Positions 17,874 through 26,065 are shown, counted from the first letter of the stretch. The stretch is 42,985 bases of DNA from Candidatus Rokuibacteriota bacterium (GCA_016193045.1 JACPSW010000033.1:1-42985), one strand, 5' to 3'. The notes: generated by a model not told the origin, from the sequence alone. Program-made: numbers and translations.

Positions 17874-18599
17874 CTAACGCGACGACGCGGCGAAGTAGGG
17901 GCTCTGGCAGAGCACGTGGCCCACGAAGAAGGGCCCGAGGCCCGCGAGGTACTGGGAGGTCTGGACGGTTTTTCGCATGGCCTGGATCAGGTGGGACAGC
18001 GGGTGGAGGTCCCGGCCCACGAGGCCGATGACGAAGTCGTTGTCGTGGATGTCCAACCCGTGGCACGCGAGGCGGATATCGTGGGCGAGGTCGGCGTCGC
18101 CGTAGGCGTGGCCGAGCACGCTGTGCTCGCGGATGATGGCGCCCTGGTCCTCGGGCGAGAGCCGCGCGAACGCCCCCGCCCGGCGGAGCGGGTACCAGAC
18201 GGCCCACGGCCAGGCCGGGTTGAGCGCGGTCCGGCGCGGGCGGTGGAGCAGCCAGTCCTCCAGATCGGGCTCGAAGCCCGATGAGTAGGTCCGGCCGAGC
18301 ATCGTGAGCTCGGGCTTCAGGACGAGGCCGGCGAAAGGCTCGGCGGTGAGCAGCCCGCGGAGCCCGTTCACGAAGAACGTCGGATCCTCGCTCATCGCGA
18401 GGATTCCGACGCCGCGCGGGTCGTTGACGTCCTGGGAGAGCACGGCCTCGGGCCGGCTCGCCTCCAGCGCGCGGACCAGGGGCTTCGGGTCGCCGCAGCC
18501 GCCAAAGGCCTGGAGCTGCATCCAGAGGCGCCGGCTGGACGTCTGGCCCTTGGCCCCGCGCTCCTGGACATCGATCTTGATCTCGCCCGGCACGCTCAT
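17874..18599 (-). CDS. Chlorite dismutase/HemQ-fold heme protein
   Basis: A 241-residue protein of the chlorite dismutase superfamily. The diagnostic C-terminal pattern is present: likely proximal heme ligand H159 in IIREHSVLGHAYGD, the GLDIHDNDFVIGL strand, then LIQAMRKTVQTSQYLAGLG and PFFVGH. Y136 in VWYPLRR sits where coproheme decarboxylases carry their catalytic tyrosine, favouring a ChdC/HemQ-like role in heme synthesis over chlorite detoxification. The distal-pocket residue cannot be aligned with confidence, because the loop between the proximal His and GLD is longer than in the family members I can recall. It starts one base after the moaA stop, so the two are co-transcribed. Confidence 0.82.
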   Translation of the reverse strand: MSVPGEIKIDVQERGAKGQTSSRRLWMQLQAFGGCGDPKPLVRALEASRPEAVLSQDVNDPRGVGILAMSEDPTFFVNGLRGLLTAEPFAGLVLKPELTMLGRTYSSGFEPDLEDWLLHRPRRTALNPAWPWAVWYPLRRAGAFARLSPEDQGAIIREHSVLGHAYGDADLAHDIRLACHGLDIHDNDFVIGLVGRDLHPLSHLIQAMRKTVQTSQYLAGLGPFFVGHVLCQSPYFAASSR

Positions 18600-18600
18600 C

Positions 18601-19623
18601 CTACCCCCCGCGGGTGTGCATCTCGAGGTGGGGGTCCTTCCTGAGGTCGCCGACCTGGACGAGGGGGGAGCGCTTCGCGAGGGCGAGCCGCTCTTCCGCG
18701 CCGCGGTCGGCCCGGCGCTGCCAGGCGGGAAGGATGAGGGAGGCGAGCTCGTCCCGGGAGGCGCCGCGGCGGAGCGGGCCGCGAAGGTCGGTCCCGGCCT
18801 TGGCGTAGAGGCAGAGGTACCACATCCCGTCGGCCGTGAGGCGGCTCCGGTCGCAGGAGAGGCAGAAGGGGGCGGTGGTCGACGAGATGATGCCGAAGAT
18901 CACGCCGTCGGGCAGGGCGAAGCGGTCTGCCGGGGCGGTGCTCTCCTCGATCACGGGCTCGATCTTGCCGTAGCGCCCCTCGAGGCGGGCCAGGATCTCG
19001 GTCCGCGAGACGACCTTGTCCATGGACCAGAGGGTGGCGCCGCCCACGTCCATGTACTCGATGAAGCGCACCTCGGCGCCGGTCCGCTTGCCGTATTCGA
19101 TGAGGTCCAGCAACTCGTCGTCGTTGGTCCCCCGCACGACGACGCTGTCCAGCTTGAGCCCCTTCCAGCCCAGGCGCCGCACCTCCTGGATTCCCTCGAG
19201 GACCCGGGCGTGGGTGTCACGGCGGGTGAGCGCTTTGAAGCGCTCGGGGCGGAGCGTATCCAGGCTTACGGTGACGCGGTGGAGGCCGGCCTCGTGGAGG
19301 GCCCGCGCCTGCTCGGCGAGGAGCACCCCGTTGGTCGTGATGGCGAGGTCGCGGACGCCGGGCTTGGCCGCGAGGAGCCGGACCAGGCGGGGCAGGTCCC
19401 GGCGCAGCAGCGGCTCGCCGCCCGTCAGCCTCAGTTTGTCCACGCCGAGCTCCCCGAACACGTCCACGAGGTTGCTGATCTCCTCGAACCGGAGGAGATC
19501 CTCGCGCGGGAGCCAGACGTAGTCCTCCTCGGGCATGCAGTACTGGCACCGGAGGTTACAGCGGTCGGTGACCGAGATCCGGAGGTTCCGGAGCGGGCGG
19601 TCGAGGGTGTCGCGGTGGAGCAC
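18601..19623 (-). CDS. moaA: GTP 3',8-cyclase (molybdenum cofactor synthesis)
   Basis: A 340-residue radical SAM enzyme that, with MoaC, makes cyclic pyranopterin monophosphate from GTP. The N-terminal cluster motif is CNLRCQYC in LRISVTDRCN...; LTGGEPLLRRDLPRLV follows. The C-terminal substrate-binding 4Fe-4S motif is FCLSCDRSRLTADG with a third cysteine in WYLCLYA. GTG 19623 fits the family start and has GAGG upstream; the frame is open further but overlaps the Rieske gene. The gene lies between the Rieske and HemQ-like genes with gaps of 1-5 nt. moeA at the other end of the window is the only other Moco gene here. Confidence 0.94.
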   Translation of the reverse strand: MLHRDTLDRPLRNLRISVTDRCNLRCQYCMPEEDYVWLPREDLLRFEEISNLVDVFGELGVDKLRLTGGEPLLRRDLPRLVRLLAAKPGVRDLAITTNGVLLAEQARALHEAGLHRVTVSLDTLRPERFKALTRRDTHARVLEGIQEVRRLGWKGLKLDSVVVRGTNDDELLDLIEYGKRTGAEVRFIEYMDVGGATLWSMDKVVSRTEILARLEGRYGKIEPVIEESTAPADRFALPDGVIFGIISSTTAPFCLSCDRSRLTADGMWYLCLYAKAGTDLRGPLRRGASRDELASLILPAWQRRADRGAEERLALAKRSPLVQVGDLRKDPHLEMHTRGG

Positions 19624-19628
19624 GCCGT

Positions 19629-19928
19629 TCAGACCTCGACGAAGACCGCCGTCCCGTCCAACTTCACGGGAAAGCAGGCGACCTTCACGGCGGGGTTGTT
19701 GGTGTTGGCCCCGGTGGTCACATCCCAGCGCCAGCCGTGCCAGGGGCACGTCACGATCGTGCTCTCCAGCTCCCCCTCCCCGAGCGGGCCGCCGCGATGG
19801 AGGCAGCTATTGTCCAGGGCATAGTAGGTCCCGTTGACGTTGAAGAGCGCCAGGGTCTTCCCGCCCGCCTCCACGACCCTGGCTTCCCCGGGCTTCAGAT
19901 CGGCGGTCTCGGCCACTTTGGTCAGCAT
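19629..19928 (-). CDS. Rieske 2Fe-2S ferredoxin-like protein
   Basis: A 99-residue single Rieske domain. The cluster ligands are in CLHRGG and CPWHGWRWD, with the usual spacing; it resembles the ferredoxin component of ring-hydroxylating dioxygenases and the small nitrite reductase subunit. No signal peptide or membrane anchor, so a soluble cytoplasmic electron carrier. ATG 19928 is set by a strong GGGAGG ribosome-binding site. It is 23 nt downstream of the radical SAM gene and ends 5 nt before the moaA start. The redox partner is not known. Confidence 0.9.
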   Translation of the reverse strand: MLTKVAETADLKPGEARVVEAGGKTLALFNVNGTYYALDNSCLHRGGPLGEGELESTIVTCPWHGWRWDVTTGANTNNPAVKVACFPVKLDGTAVFVEV

Positions 19929-19951
19929 CGTATGACCTCCCGACTGGGACC

Positions 19952-21670
19952 TCAAACTCCCGCGGTGACAGGGTCGAGCCCGGCCTCGTGGCATTCGCGG
20001 ATGAGGCCGGCCTTCTTGACTCCCACGTCGAGGTGATCCCACGGGAACACCTCGTCCAGAGACCGGGTGCGCGTCGTGTAGAAGGCCGGATCTCCCTCCC
20101 ACTCCCTCATCGCGCGGCGCCAGTCCCCGTCGAGCCGCGCGGCCATTTCCAGGAGCTCCGCCACCCGCCGGTCCCCCCGCGCCAGAAGCGCCTGGAGGAA
20201 CGCCTCGCGGGGATTCTCGTGCAGCACGCGGACGTTGGAAAAGCGCCCGACGCCCCGCTTGATGATCCCGAGCTTCTCCTCGAGGCCCCGGGGCTCGTCG
20301 AAGGGCGCCCACTGGAACGGCGTCCAGGGCTTGGGAACGAAGGAGGAGACCGAGAGGGTCAGCTTGCCGAACGGGCGGCCGTCCGGATCGAGCACGCGCA
20401 GCCTGTCAAGGAGGCGTCCGGCAAGGTCCGGGATCGCCTCTATGTCTTCGCGGGTCTCCGTGGGGAGCCCGATCATGAAGTAGCACTTGAGGTTCGGAAT
20501 GCCGTGACGTCTCAGGAGGTGGCATGCCGCGTAGAGCTGCTCGTCGCTGATCGTCTTCCTGATGACCTGGCGGAGCCGCTCGGTGCCGGCCTCGGGCGCC
20601 ATCGTGAGGGTCCGGTGGCCGCCGCGTTTCAGGGACGCCACGAGGTCTTCCGTCAGGCTGTCGGCCCGCAGCGACGAGATGGACACCTCGACGCCGTGTT
20701 CCTCGAGGATCTTCATGAGGTCGCCGATCCACGGATAGTCGGAGACGCATGCGCCCACCAGGCCCACGCGCCTGCCGTCCTGGGCGATCTTCGCGACCGT
20801 CGCCCTCAACGACTCGAGGCTTCGGTGCCTCACCGGTCGATAGATCTCGCCCTCGAGGCAGAAGCGGCACCCCCGGCCACACCCTTTGCCGACTTCCAAG
20901 AGGGCCATATGCCCGTACTCCGCGCGCGGGGTCTTCAGGAGCGAGATCGTCTCGAACTGATCCACGTCCTTCAGGCGGCGCTTGACCACCACCGGCGGCA
21001 CGTTCGCGCGGCGGGCGACGACGGCCGAGATGCTGCCGTCGTCGCAGGAGTGGACGTCATAGGCCTGGGGAAGATAGATGCCCTGGATCGGGGCGAGCCG
21101 GTCCAGGAAGGCGTCCCGCTTGCGCCGCGCCGGGTCGAGGCCTTCGAAGGTCTCGCGGTAGGCGGTGACGATTTCGCCGACGATCTCTTCTCCCTCCCCC
21201 ACGACGACGAAGTCCATGAAGGGGGCGATGGGCTCGGGGTTGGCGAAGGCGCACACGCCGCCCATGAGGATCAGGGGATCCTGGGGCCGGCGCGCCTCCG
21301 GGCGCAGCGGGATGCCGGCCATGCCGAGCAGCCGCAGCACGTTGATGTAATCGCCCTCGTAGGTCACCGAGAACCCGACCAGATGGAAATCGGAGAGGGG
21401 GCGCTGGGACTCCAGCGAGAAGGGCACCGTCCCGGTCCGCCGGTACTCGTCGAGGTCCTCGGGATTGGGGAAGAAGACACGCTCGCAGACGACGTCGGGG
21501 AGGCGATTGAGGTAGGCGTAGATGGTCTGGAAGCCCAGGTTGGACATGCCGACCGCATACGTGTTGGGGTAGACGAGGGCCACGGAGATCTTGCCTCCCC
21601 AATCTTTGACGATCCCTCCCTGCTCGAGCGCCAGGAGGGCCTGCGCCTTTTTCCTCAGCTCCCAGGCCAT
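19952..21670 (-). CDS. Uncharacterised radical SAM protein with B12-binding-like N-terminus
   Basis: A 572-residue protein. The N-terminal part (about 1-200) looks like a cobalamin-binding-type Rossmann domain, including VALVYPNTYAVGMSNLGFQT and VGFSVTYEGDYINVLRLL. The radical SAM core follows with C264/C268/C271 (CGRGCRFC), then MAPEAGTERLRQVIRKTISD and CYFMIGLPTETREDIEAIP. It matches the widespread uncharacterised radical SAM family that is often fused to or next to DUF2344 proteins; no DUF2344 gene is seen here. Its promoter is visible just upstream (21707-21735), and it leads the operon with the Rieske, moaA and HemQ-like genes. Reaction unknown. Confidence 0.88.
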   Translation of the reverse strand: MAWELRKKAQALLALEQGGIVKDWGGKISVALVYPNTYAVGMSNLGFQTIYAYLNRLPDVVCERVFFPNPEDLDEYRRTGTVPFSLESQRPLSDFHLVGFSVTYEGDYINVLRLLGMAGIPLRPEARRPQDPLILMGGVCAFANPEPIAPFMDFVVVGEGEEIVGEIVTAYRETFEGLDPARRKRDAFLDRLAPIQGIYLPQAYDVHSCDDGSISAVVARRANVPPVVVKRRLKDVDQFETISLLKTPRAEYGHMALLEVGKGCGRGCRFCLEGEIYRPVRHRSLESLRATVAKIAQDGRRVGLVGACVSDYPWIGDLMKILEEHGVEVSISSLRADSLTEDLVASLKRGGHRTLTMAPEAGTERLRQVIRKTISDEQLYAACHLLRRHGIPNLKCYFMIGLPTETREDIEAIPDLAGRLLDRLRVLDPDGRPFGKLTLSVSSFVPKPWTPFQWAPFDEPRGLEEKLGIIKRGVGRFSNVRVLHENPREAFLQALLARGDRRVAELLEMAARLDGDWRRAMREWEGDPAFYTTRTRSLDEVFPWDHLDVGVKKAGLIRECHEAGLDPVTAGV

Positions 21671-21706
21671 GTATTTCCTTTTTTTGGTAATGAGTTACGG
21701 ACTGCC

Positions 21707-21735
21707 AGTGTAGCAGATGCCCCAGACGAGGGCAA
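21707..21735 (-). promoter_or_regulatory. Predicted promoter for the radical SAM-Rieske-moaA-hemQ operon
   Basis: On the minus strand TTGCCC (21730-21735), a 17-nt spacer, then TACACT (21707-21712). It sits in the 83-nt gap downstream of rtcB. An AGGAAAT ribosome-binding site precedes the ATG at 21670. Confidence 0.55.
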
Positions 21736-21753
21736 GGCGCCCCACCCGGAGGA

Positions 21754-23193
21754 TCACCCCTTGATGACGCCGATGGGACGGAGGCGGGCGACGCGCTTGG
21801 AGATTCCGAACCGCTCGACCACTTCCACGACCTCGCGCACGTCCTTGTACGCCTCGGGCATCTCCTCCTCGAGCGCGTCCCGGCCCGTGGCGCGCGCCAG
21901 GATCCCCTTGGCTTCCAGCTCCCGCCAGATCTGCCGCCCCCGCGCCGCCTTCACGGCCGCCGTCCGGCTCATCAGACGGCCGGCGCCGTGGCACGTGCTG
22001 CCGAAGGTTTCCCTCATCGCCCCTTCCGTCCCGACCAGGACGTAGGAGTAGCGGCCCATGTCGCCGGGGATCAGCACGGGCTGGCCGAGCCCCCGGTAGG
22101 CCTCGACCAGCTCCGGGTGGTGGGGGGGAAAGGCCCGGGTCGCTCCCTTGCGGTGGACGATCAGCCGCCGGCGCCGCCCCTCCACGTCGTGCTCCTCCGT
22201 CTTTGCGATGTTGTGGGCCAGGTCGTAGACGAGGGAGATGCCGAGCTCGGAGGGCGGCCGGGAGAACACGCGCGCGAAGACCTCCCGGCTGAAGTGGGCG
22301 AGACACTGCCGGTTGGCGAAGGCGAAGTTCGCTGCCGCCCTCATGGCGCCCAGATACTCGGTGGCCTCGGGCGAATCCAGGGGCGCGCAGGCGAGCTGAC
22401 GGTCGGGAAGCGAGATGCCGAACCTCCGGAGAGCCCCCTCGAGCCGCCGCAGGAAGTCCGTGCAGACCTGGTGGCCCAGACCGCGGGAGCCGGTGTGAAT
22501 CATGACCGTGATCTGCCCCGGGGAGAGCCCGAGGATCCGGGCCCCGCGCTCGTCGTAAATCTCGTCCACGACCTGGATTTCGAGGAAATGGTTCCCGGAG
22601 CCCAGCGTCCCCAGCTGGCTCTTCCCGCGCTCGAAGGCCTTGGGCGACACCGCCTCCGCGTCGGCCCCCTCGAGGCAGCCGTTCGACTCGATGCGGGTGA
22701 GGTCGTCGGCGTCGCCGAAGCCGCGCCCCACCGCCCAGCGGGCGCCGGTCTCGACGACCCGCCGGGCATCCGCTGGTGAGAGCTTCTCGCGCCCCTTCGA
22801 CCCCACGCCCGCGGGGATCGCCTGGTGCAGGGCGTCCACCAGGTGGCGCAGTCGCGGCTGCACCTCCGCGGCGCTCAGGTTGGTCCGGAGCAGACGCACC
22901 CCGCAGTTGATGTCGTACCCGACGCCCCCCGGGCTCACCACCCCGCTCTCGGCATCCGTGGCCACGACGCCGCCCACGGGAAGGCCGTAGCCCTGGTGGA
23001 TGTCGGGCATGGCGAGCGAGGCCTTGACGATGCCGGGGAGGCAGGCGGCGTTGGCGACCTGCTCCAGTGAGGTGTCGCGGCGGATCTGCGCCATCAGCGC
23101 CGCGTCGGCCACGATGAGGCCGGGAACCCGCATTCCCGGCTTGGCGTCGGGGGGAATGCGCCAGAGGTAGGGGCCGACTTGCTCGACCTTCAG
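21754..23193 (-). CDS. rtcB: RNA-splicing ligase RtcB
   Basis: A GTP- and Mn-dependent RNA ligase that joins 2',3'-cyclic phosphate and 5'-OH ends in tRNA splicing or RNA repair. Metal and nucleotide residues are visible: GGVGYDINCGVRLL, GTLGSGNHFLEIQ, IHTGSRGLGHQV, YDLAHNIAK and the guanylylated-histidine motif CHGAGRLMSR. The first ATG (23133) gives 459 residues, but the coding frame continues upstream with typical RtcB N-terminal sequence (VGPYLWRIPPDAKPGMRVPG). I therefore place the start at CTG 23193, giving about 479 residues. No ATG, GTG or TTG is in frame further up within reach. It follows yjbQ by 16 nt. No archease gene is nearby. Confidence 0.9.
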   Translation of the reverse strand: MKVEQVGPYLWRIPPDAKPGMRVPGLIVADAALMAQIRRDTSLEQVANAACLPGIVKASLAMPDIHQGYGLPVGGVVATDAESGVVSPGGVGYDINCGVRLLRTNLSAAEVQPRLRHLVDALHQAIPAGVGSKGREKLSPADARRVVETGARWAVGRGFGDADDLTRIESNGCLEGADAEAVSPKAFERGKSQLGTLGSGNHFLEIQVVDEIYDERGARILGLSPGQITVMIHTGSRGLGHQVCTDFLRRLEGALRRFGISLPDRQLACAPLDSPEATEYLGAMRAAANFAFANRQCLAHFSREVFARVFSRPPSELGISLVYDLAHNIAKTEEHDVEGRRRRLIVHRKGATRAFPPHHPELVEAYRGLGQPVLIPGDMGRYSYVLVGTEGAMRETFGSTCHGAGRLMSRTAAVKAARGRQIWRELEAKGILARATGRDALEEEMPEAYKDVREVVEVVERFGISKRVARLRPIGVIKG

Positions 23194-23209
23194 GGGGGAC
23201 GCCCGGGGC

Positions 23210-23647
23210 TCAGACGCCCAGGATCTGCACGTCGATCGTCCGCTGGCGCGGGCCGTCCAGCTCGGCGAGGATGATGCTCTGAAACCTCCCGAGGGACAGA
23301 TCGCCCCCGCTGATTCCCACGGCCACGCTGCGTCCCAGCAGCGCAGCGCGCAGGTGGGCGTGGGCGTTCCCCCGCTCGCAGTCGGAGTAGCGCGGGTCGT
23401 CGTGGCGGTATCCGTTCCGTTCCTTCACCAGCCGGTCGAGCAGGGTCTTGAGATCCTCGAGGAGGGCCGCCTGGAACTCGTTCACGAACAGCGCGACCGT
23501 CGTGTGGAGCGAGTTGACGAGGAGGATGCCTTCCTTCACATCGGCACTCAGGACGACGTCTCGGATCTGCCTCGTGATGTCGTGAAGCTCGGTGCGTTTC
23601 TCACTCAACAGCGTCAACGTCTTTCGCACCACCTTCAGTGTCTCCAC
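23210..23647 (-). CDS. yjbQ: YjbQ/UPF0047 family protein
   Basis: A 145-residue protein of the YjbQ family, small trimeric proteins linked to a thiamine-phosphate-synthase-like activity. Family signatures are NSLHTTVALFVNEF, GNAHAHLRAALLG and GRFQSIILAELDGP. Start is GTG 23647 with GGAGGGG a few bases upstream; the open frame continues through the tRNA-Leu gene, which is clearly not coding. It lies only 41 nt downstream of tRNA-Leu with no terminator, and ends shortly before rtcB. Physiological role remains poorly defined. Confidence 0.9.
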   Translation of the reverse strand: METLKVVRKTLTLLSEKRTELHDITRQIRDVVLSADVKEGILLVNSLHTTVALFVNEFQAALLEDLKTLLDRLVKERNGYRHDDPRYSDCERGNAHAHLRAALLGRSVAVGISGGDLSLGRFQSIILAELDGPRQRTIDVQILGV

Positions 23648-23687
23648 GTCGATCCCCTCCCCTCCCGAAGCGCTCGGCTGTTCCCGT

Positions 23688-23776
23688 TGGTGCCGAGGGG
23701 GGGATTCGAACCCCCACGGCCCGGTCGGGCCAGCGGATTTTAAGTCCGCGGCGTCTCCCAGTTCCGCCACCTCGGC
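23688..23776 (-). tRNA. tRNA-Leu(TAA)
   Basis: Acceptor stem GCCGAGG/CCTCGGC, anticodon loop ACTTAAAAT with anticodon TAA, long variable arm as expected for Leu, T-arm GGTTCGAATCC, and encoded CCA (23688-23690). Last of three tandem tRNA genes. Confidence 0.97.
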
Positions 23777-23803
23777 GCGCCACTTCGGCGGTACCTGCGT
23801 GAT

Positions 23804-23879
23804 TGGAGGCGGCGAGCGGATTTGAACCGCTGAATAGAGGTTTTGCAGACCTCCGCCTTGGCCACTTGGCTACGCCGCC
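23804..23879 (-). tRNA. tRNA-Cys(GCA)
   Basis: Acceptor stem GGCGGCG/CGCCGCC, anticodon GCA within TCTGCAAAA, T-loop GGTTCAAATCC, discriminator T (as usual for tRNA-Cys) and encoded CCA (23804-23806). Confidence 0.97.
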
Positions 23880-23894
23880 GAACCGGTTTCGATT

Positions 23895-23969
23895 TGGAGC
23901 GGGAAACGGGATTTGAACCCGCGACCCCTACCTTGGCAAGGTAGTGCTCTGCCGCTGAGCTATTCCCGC
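23895..23969 (-). tRNA. tRNA-Gly(GCC)
   Basis: Acceptor stem GCGGGAA/TTCCCGC, D-arm AGCTCAGCGGCAGAGC, anticodon GCC within CTTGCCAAG, T-loop GGTTCAAATCC, encoded CCA (23895-23897). First gene behind the promoter at 23984-24012. Confidence 0.97.
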
Positions 23970-23983
23970 GAACAACCCGGCAA

Positions 23984-24012
23984 ATGGTAACAAAGGCCTT
24001 GAAGTCTGTCAA
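23984..24012 (-). promoter_or_regulatory. Strong predicted promoter of the tRNA cluster
   Basis: Perfect -35 TTGACA (24007-24012), 17-nt spacer, -10 TACCAT (23984-23989) on the minus strand, about 15 nt upstream of the tRNA-Gly 5' end. Since no terminator follows tRNA-Leu, it probably also drives yjbQ and rtcB. Confidence 0.75.
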
Positions 24013-24031
24013 CTTACGGGGCACTCGCGCG

Positions 24032-25030
24032 TCAGGGAGCGGCCTCCCGGAGGTAGCGGGCCGCCTCCTCCGGCGGGGTGGGGTTGATGAAGAAGCCGCT
24101 CCCCCACTCGAACCCCGCGACCTTGGTCAGCTTCGGGATGACTTCCAGATGCCAGTGGTAGTGGTTCGGGGACGGGGCGCGCAGGGGGGCGGTGTGGAGC
24201 ATGAAGTTGAACGGCGGGTCCGTCAGGACCCGGTTCATGCGCCCGATCAGATCGGCGACCACCACGGCCAGGGCCCGGACCTCCTCGGGCCCGACCTCAT
24301 CGTAGGCCGCGCGGTGGGTGGTCGGGAGGATCCACGTCTCGAACGGGAACCGCGGGGCGAACGGCGCCAGCGCGATGAACCCCTCCCCTTCAACGATGAT
24401 CCGGCCGTCGCCCTGGCGCTCCTGCCGGACGATGTCGCACCAGACGCAGCGCTCCTTCTTGCGGAAGTACCGCGCGGACCCCTCCAGCTCCTCCTCCACC
24501 ATGATGGGGACGATGGGGGTCGCGATGAGCTGGGAGTGCGGGTGCTCCAGGGAGGCGCCGGCCGCTTCCCCGTGGTTCTTGAAGATCAGCACGTACTCGA
24601 AGCGCGGATCCTTCCTGAGGTCCACGATCCGCTCCCGGTACGTCCAGAGGACGTCGGTCACGGCCGCCTCGGGGAGGGTGGCGAGGGTCGCCGTGTGATC
24701 CGGCGTCTCGATCACGACCTCATGGGCGCCGACCCCGCTCATCCGGTCGTAGAGCCCGATCCCCTCGGGCTCGAGCGCCCCCTCGATGCGGAGCGCGGGG
24801 AACTTGTTGGCGACCACCCTCAACGACCAACCGGGGCCGTTGGCGGGCCGGTCGGGAGGCCGGAGGGCGAGGATCTCCGGCGGCGTCTGGCCTTCGTTGC
24901 CCGGGCAGAACACGCAGTGGCCGCCGCGGGTCCGGACCGGATCCGGTCCGAAATCCGAGGGCCGCCGCGCCCGCTCGGTGGAGATGATGACCCAGCGCCC
25001 CACCACGGGGTCCTTCCTCAATTCCGGCAC
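24032..25030 (-). CDS. galT: Galactose-1-phosphate uridylyltransferase family protein
   Basis: A 332-residue HIT-superfamily nucleotidylyltransferase. The catalytic motif is H163-P-H165-S-Q within GASLEHPHSQLIA; H165 would be the uridylylated nucleophile. C39/C42 (CVFC) and a later CVWC fit the structural metal site, and NHYHWHLEVIPKL closes the second HIT repeat. The known reaction is UMP transfer between UDP-glucose and galactose-1-phosphate. Start is GTG 25030, directly abutting the gpsA stop. It is the last gene of pgsA-plsY-gpsA-galT; no other Leloir genes are in view, so substrate specificity could differ (for example ADP-type transferases). Confidence 0.88.
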   Translation of the reverse strand: MPELRKDPVVGRWVIISTERARRPSDFGPDPVRTRGGHCVFCPGNEGQTPPEILALRPPDRPANGPGWSLRVVANKFPALRIEGALEPEGIGLYDRMSGVGAHEVVIETPDHTATLATLPEAAVTDVLWTYRERIVDLRKDPRFEYVLIFKNHGEAAGASLEHPHSQLIATPIVPIMVEEELEGSARYFRKKERCVWCDIVRQERQGDGRIIVEGEGFIALAPFAPRFPFETWILPTTHRAAYDEVGPEEVRALAVVVADLIGRMNRVLTDPPFNFMLHTAPLRAPSPNHYHWHLEVIPKLTKVAGFEWGSGFFINPTPPEEAARYLREAAP

Positions 25031-26065
25031 TTAGCGGCCTCGCGGGGAGCTCGTCGCCGGCAGGGGTTCTTCCTCGGCCCGGGGCTCGCGCTGAAGGAGG
25101 GTGGCCAGCGCCTCCCTCGGCGTTTTTCGCTCGAAGAGCACTGCCGCGACCTCCTCGCAGATCGGCAGCGCGACGCCCGTCTGCCGCGCCAGTGCTGTCG
25201 CCGACCGGCTGGTCCGGGCGCCCTCGGCGACCATCCGGGTCTCTCCCCGCGCCTGCTCGAAGGTCTTCCCGCGCGCCAGCGCGAGCCCCAGGGCGTGGTT
25301 CCGGCTGAGCGATCCCGTGCACGTCAGGACGAGGTCGCCGATCCCCGCCAGCCCGGCGAACGTCGCCGGCGAGGCGCCCAGGGCCACGCCGAGCCGCGTG
25401 ATCTCGGCCAGCCCCCGCGTGATCAGGGCCGCGCGCGCGTTCTCGCCGAGGCCCAGGCCGTCCGAGATCCCGGTGGCGATGGCCATGACGTTCTTGATCG
25501 CGCCGCCGATCTCCACCCCGAGCACGTCGCGGTTGGTGTAGAGGCGGAACTCGGGGGAGGAGAGCCGGTGTTGGAGGGCGGTGGCCACCGGGGGATCGGC
25601 GGAGGCCACGACGGCCGCCGTCGGCAGCCCGAGCGCGACCTCTCGCGCAAAGGTCGGCCCCGAGAGCACGGCGATCGGCGAGCCCGGGCACCGGGCACGT
25701 GCGATCTCCGACATGCGGCGGGACCGCTCGGGCTCCAGTCCTTTCGTGGCCGAGAGAATGGTCACTTCCCCGCCCAGGCGCGGCGCCGCCGCCTCCATCA
25801 CGGCGTCGAAGGCGTGGGAGGGGACGGCCACGATCGCGAGCCCCACCCCGCGGAGCACCTCGGCGAGGTCCGACGTGACCGCGAGCGTCTCGCGCAGCGG
25901 GATGCCCGGGAGGTACCACGGATTCTCCCGCTTGGAGCGCATCAGCCCGACGAGGGTCGCGTCGCGCGCCCAGAGCCGCGGCGCGAGCCCGAGCCGGCCG
26001 AGGTGCACCGCGAGCGCCGTCCCCCAACTCCCGCCCCCGATCACCGCGACCGGCGCCGCCGTCAT
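25031..26065 (-). CDS. gpsA: Glycerol-3-phosphate dehydrogenase [NAD(P)+]
   Basis: A 344-residue enzyme making sn-glycerol-3-phosphate from dihydroxyacetone phosphate. The NAD-binding motif GGGSWGTALAVHLGRLG is at the N-terminus; the catalytic lysine region LSATKGLEP and the conserved VEIGGAIKNVMAIATGISDG are clear, as is GLAGIGDLVLTCTG. Its ATG overlaps the plsY stop by 4 nt. Product feeds PlsY, the upstream neighbour, so the operon logic is phospholipid precursor supply. Confidence 0.96.
   Translation of the reverse strand: MTAAPVAVIGGGSWGTALAVHLGRLGLAPRLWARDATLVGLMRSKRENPWYLPGIPLRETLAVTSDLAEVLRGVGLAIVAVPSHAFDAVMEAAAPRLGGEVTILSATKGLEPERSRRMSEIARARCPGSPIAVLSGPTFAREVALGLPTAAVVASADPPVATALQHRLSSPEFRLYTNRDVLGVEIGGAIKNVMAIATGISDGLGLGENARAALITRGLAEITRLGVALGASPATFAGLAGIGDLVLTCTGSLSRNHALGLALARGKTFEQARGETRMVAEGARTSRSATALARQTGVALPICEEVAAVLFERKTPREALATLLQREPRAEEEPLPATSSPRGR

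Noticed and set aside
17874..18599. Chlorite dismutase acting in (per)chlorate respiration
   Set aside because: No perchlorate or chlorate reductase genes are present, and Y136 plus the link to cofactor genes favour a HemQ-like role.
23648..23770. N-terminal extension of yjbQ through the tRNA-Leu gene
   Set aside because: The sequence folds as a complete tRNA with encoded CCA; the conserved YjbQ domain begins at GTG 23647 with its own ribosome-binding site.
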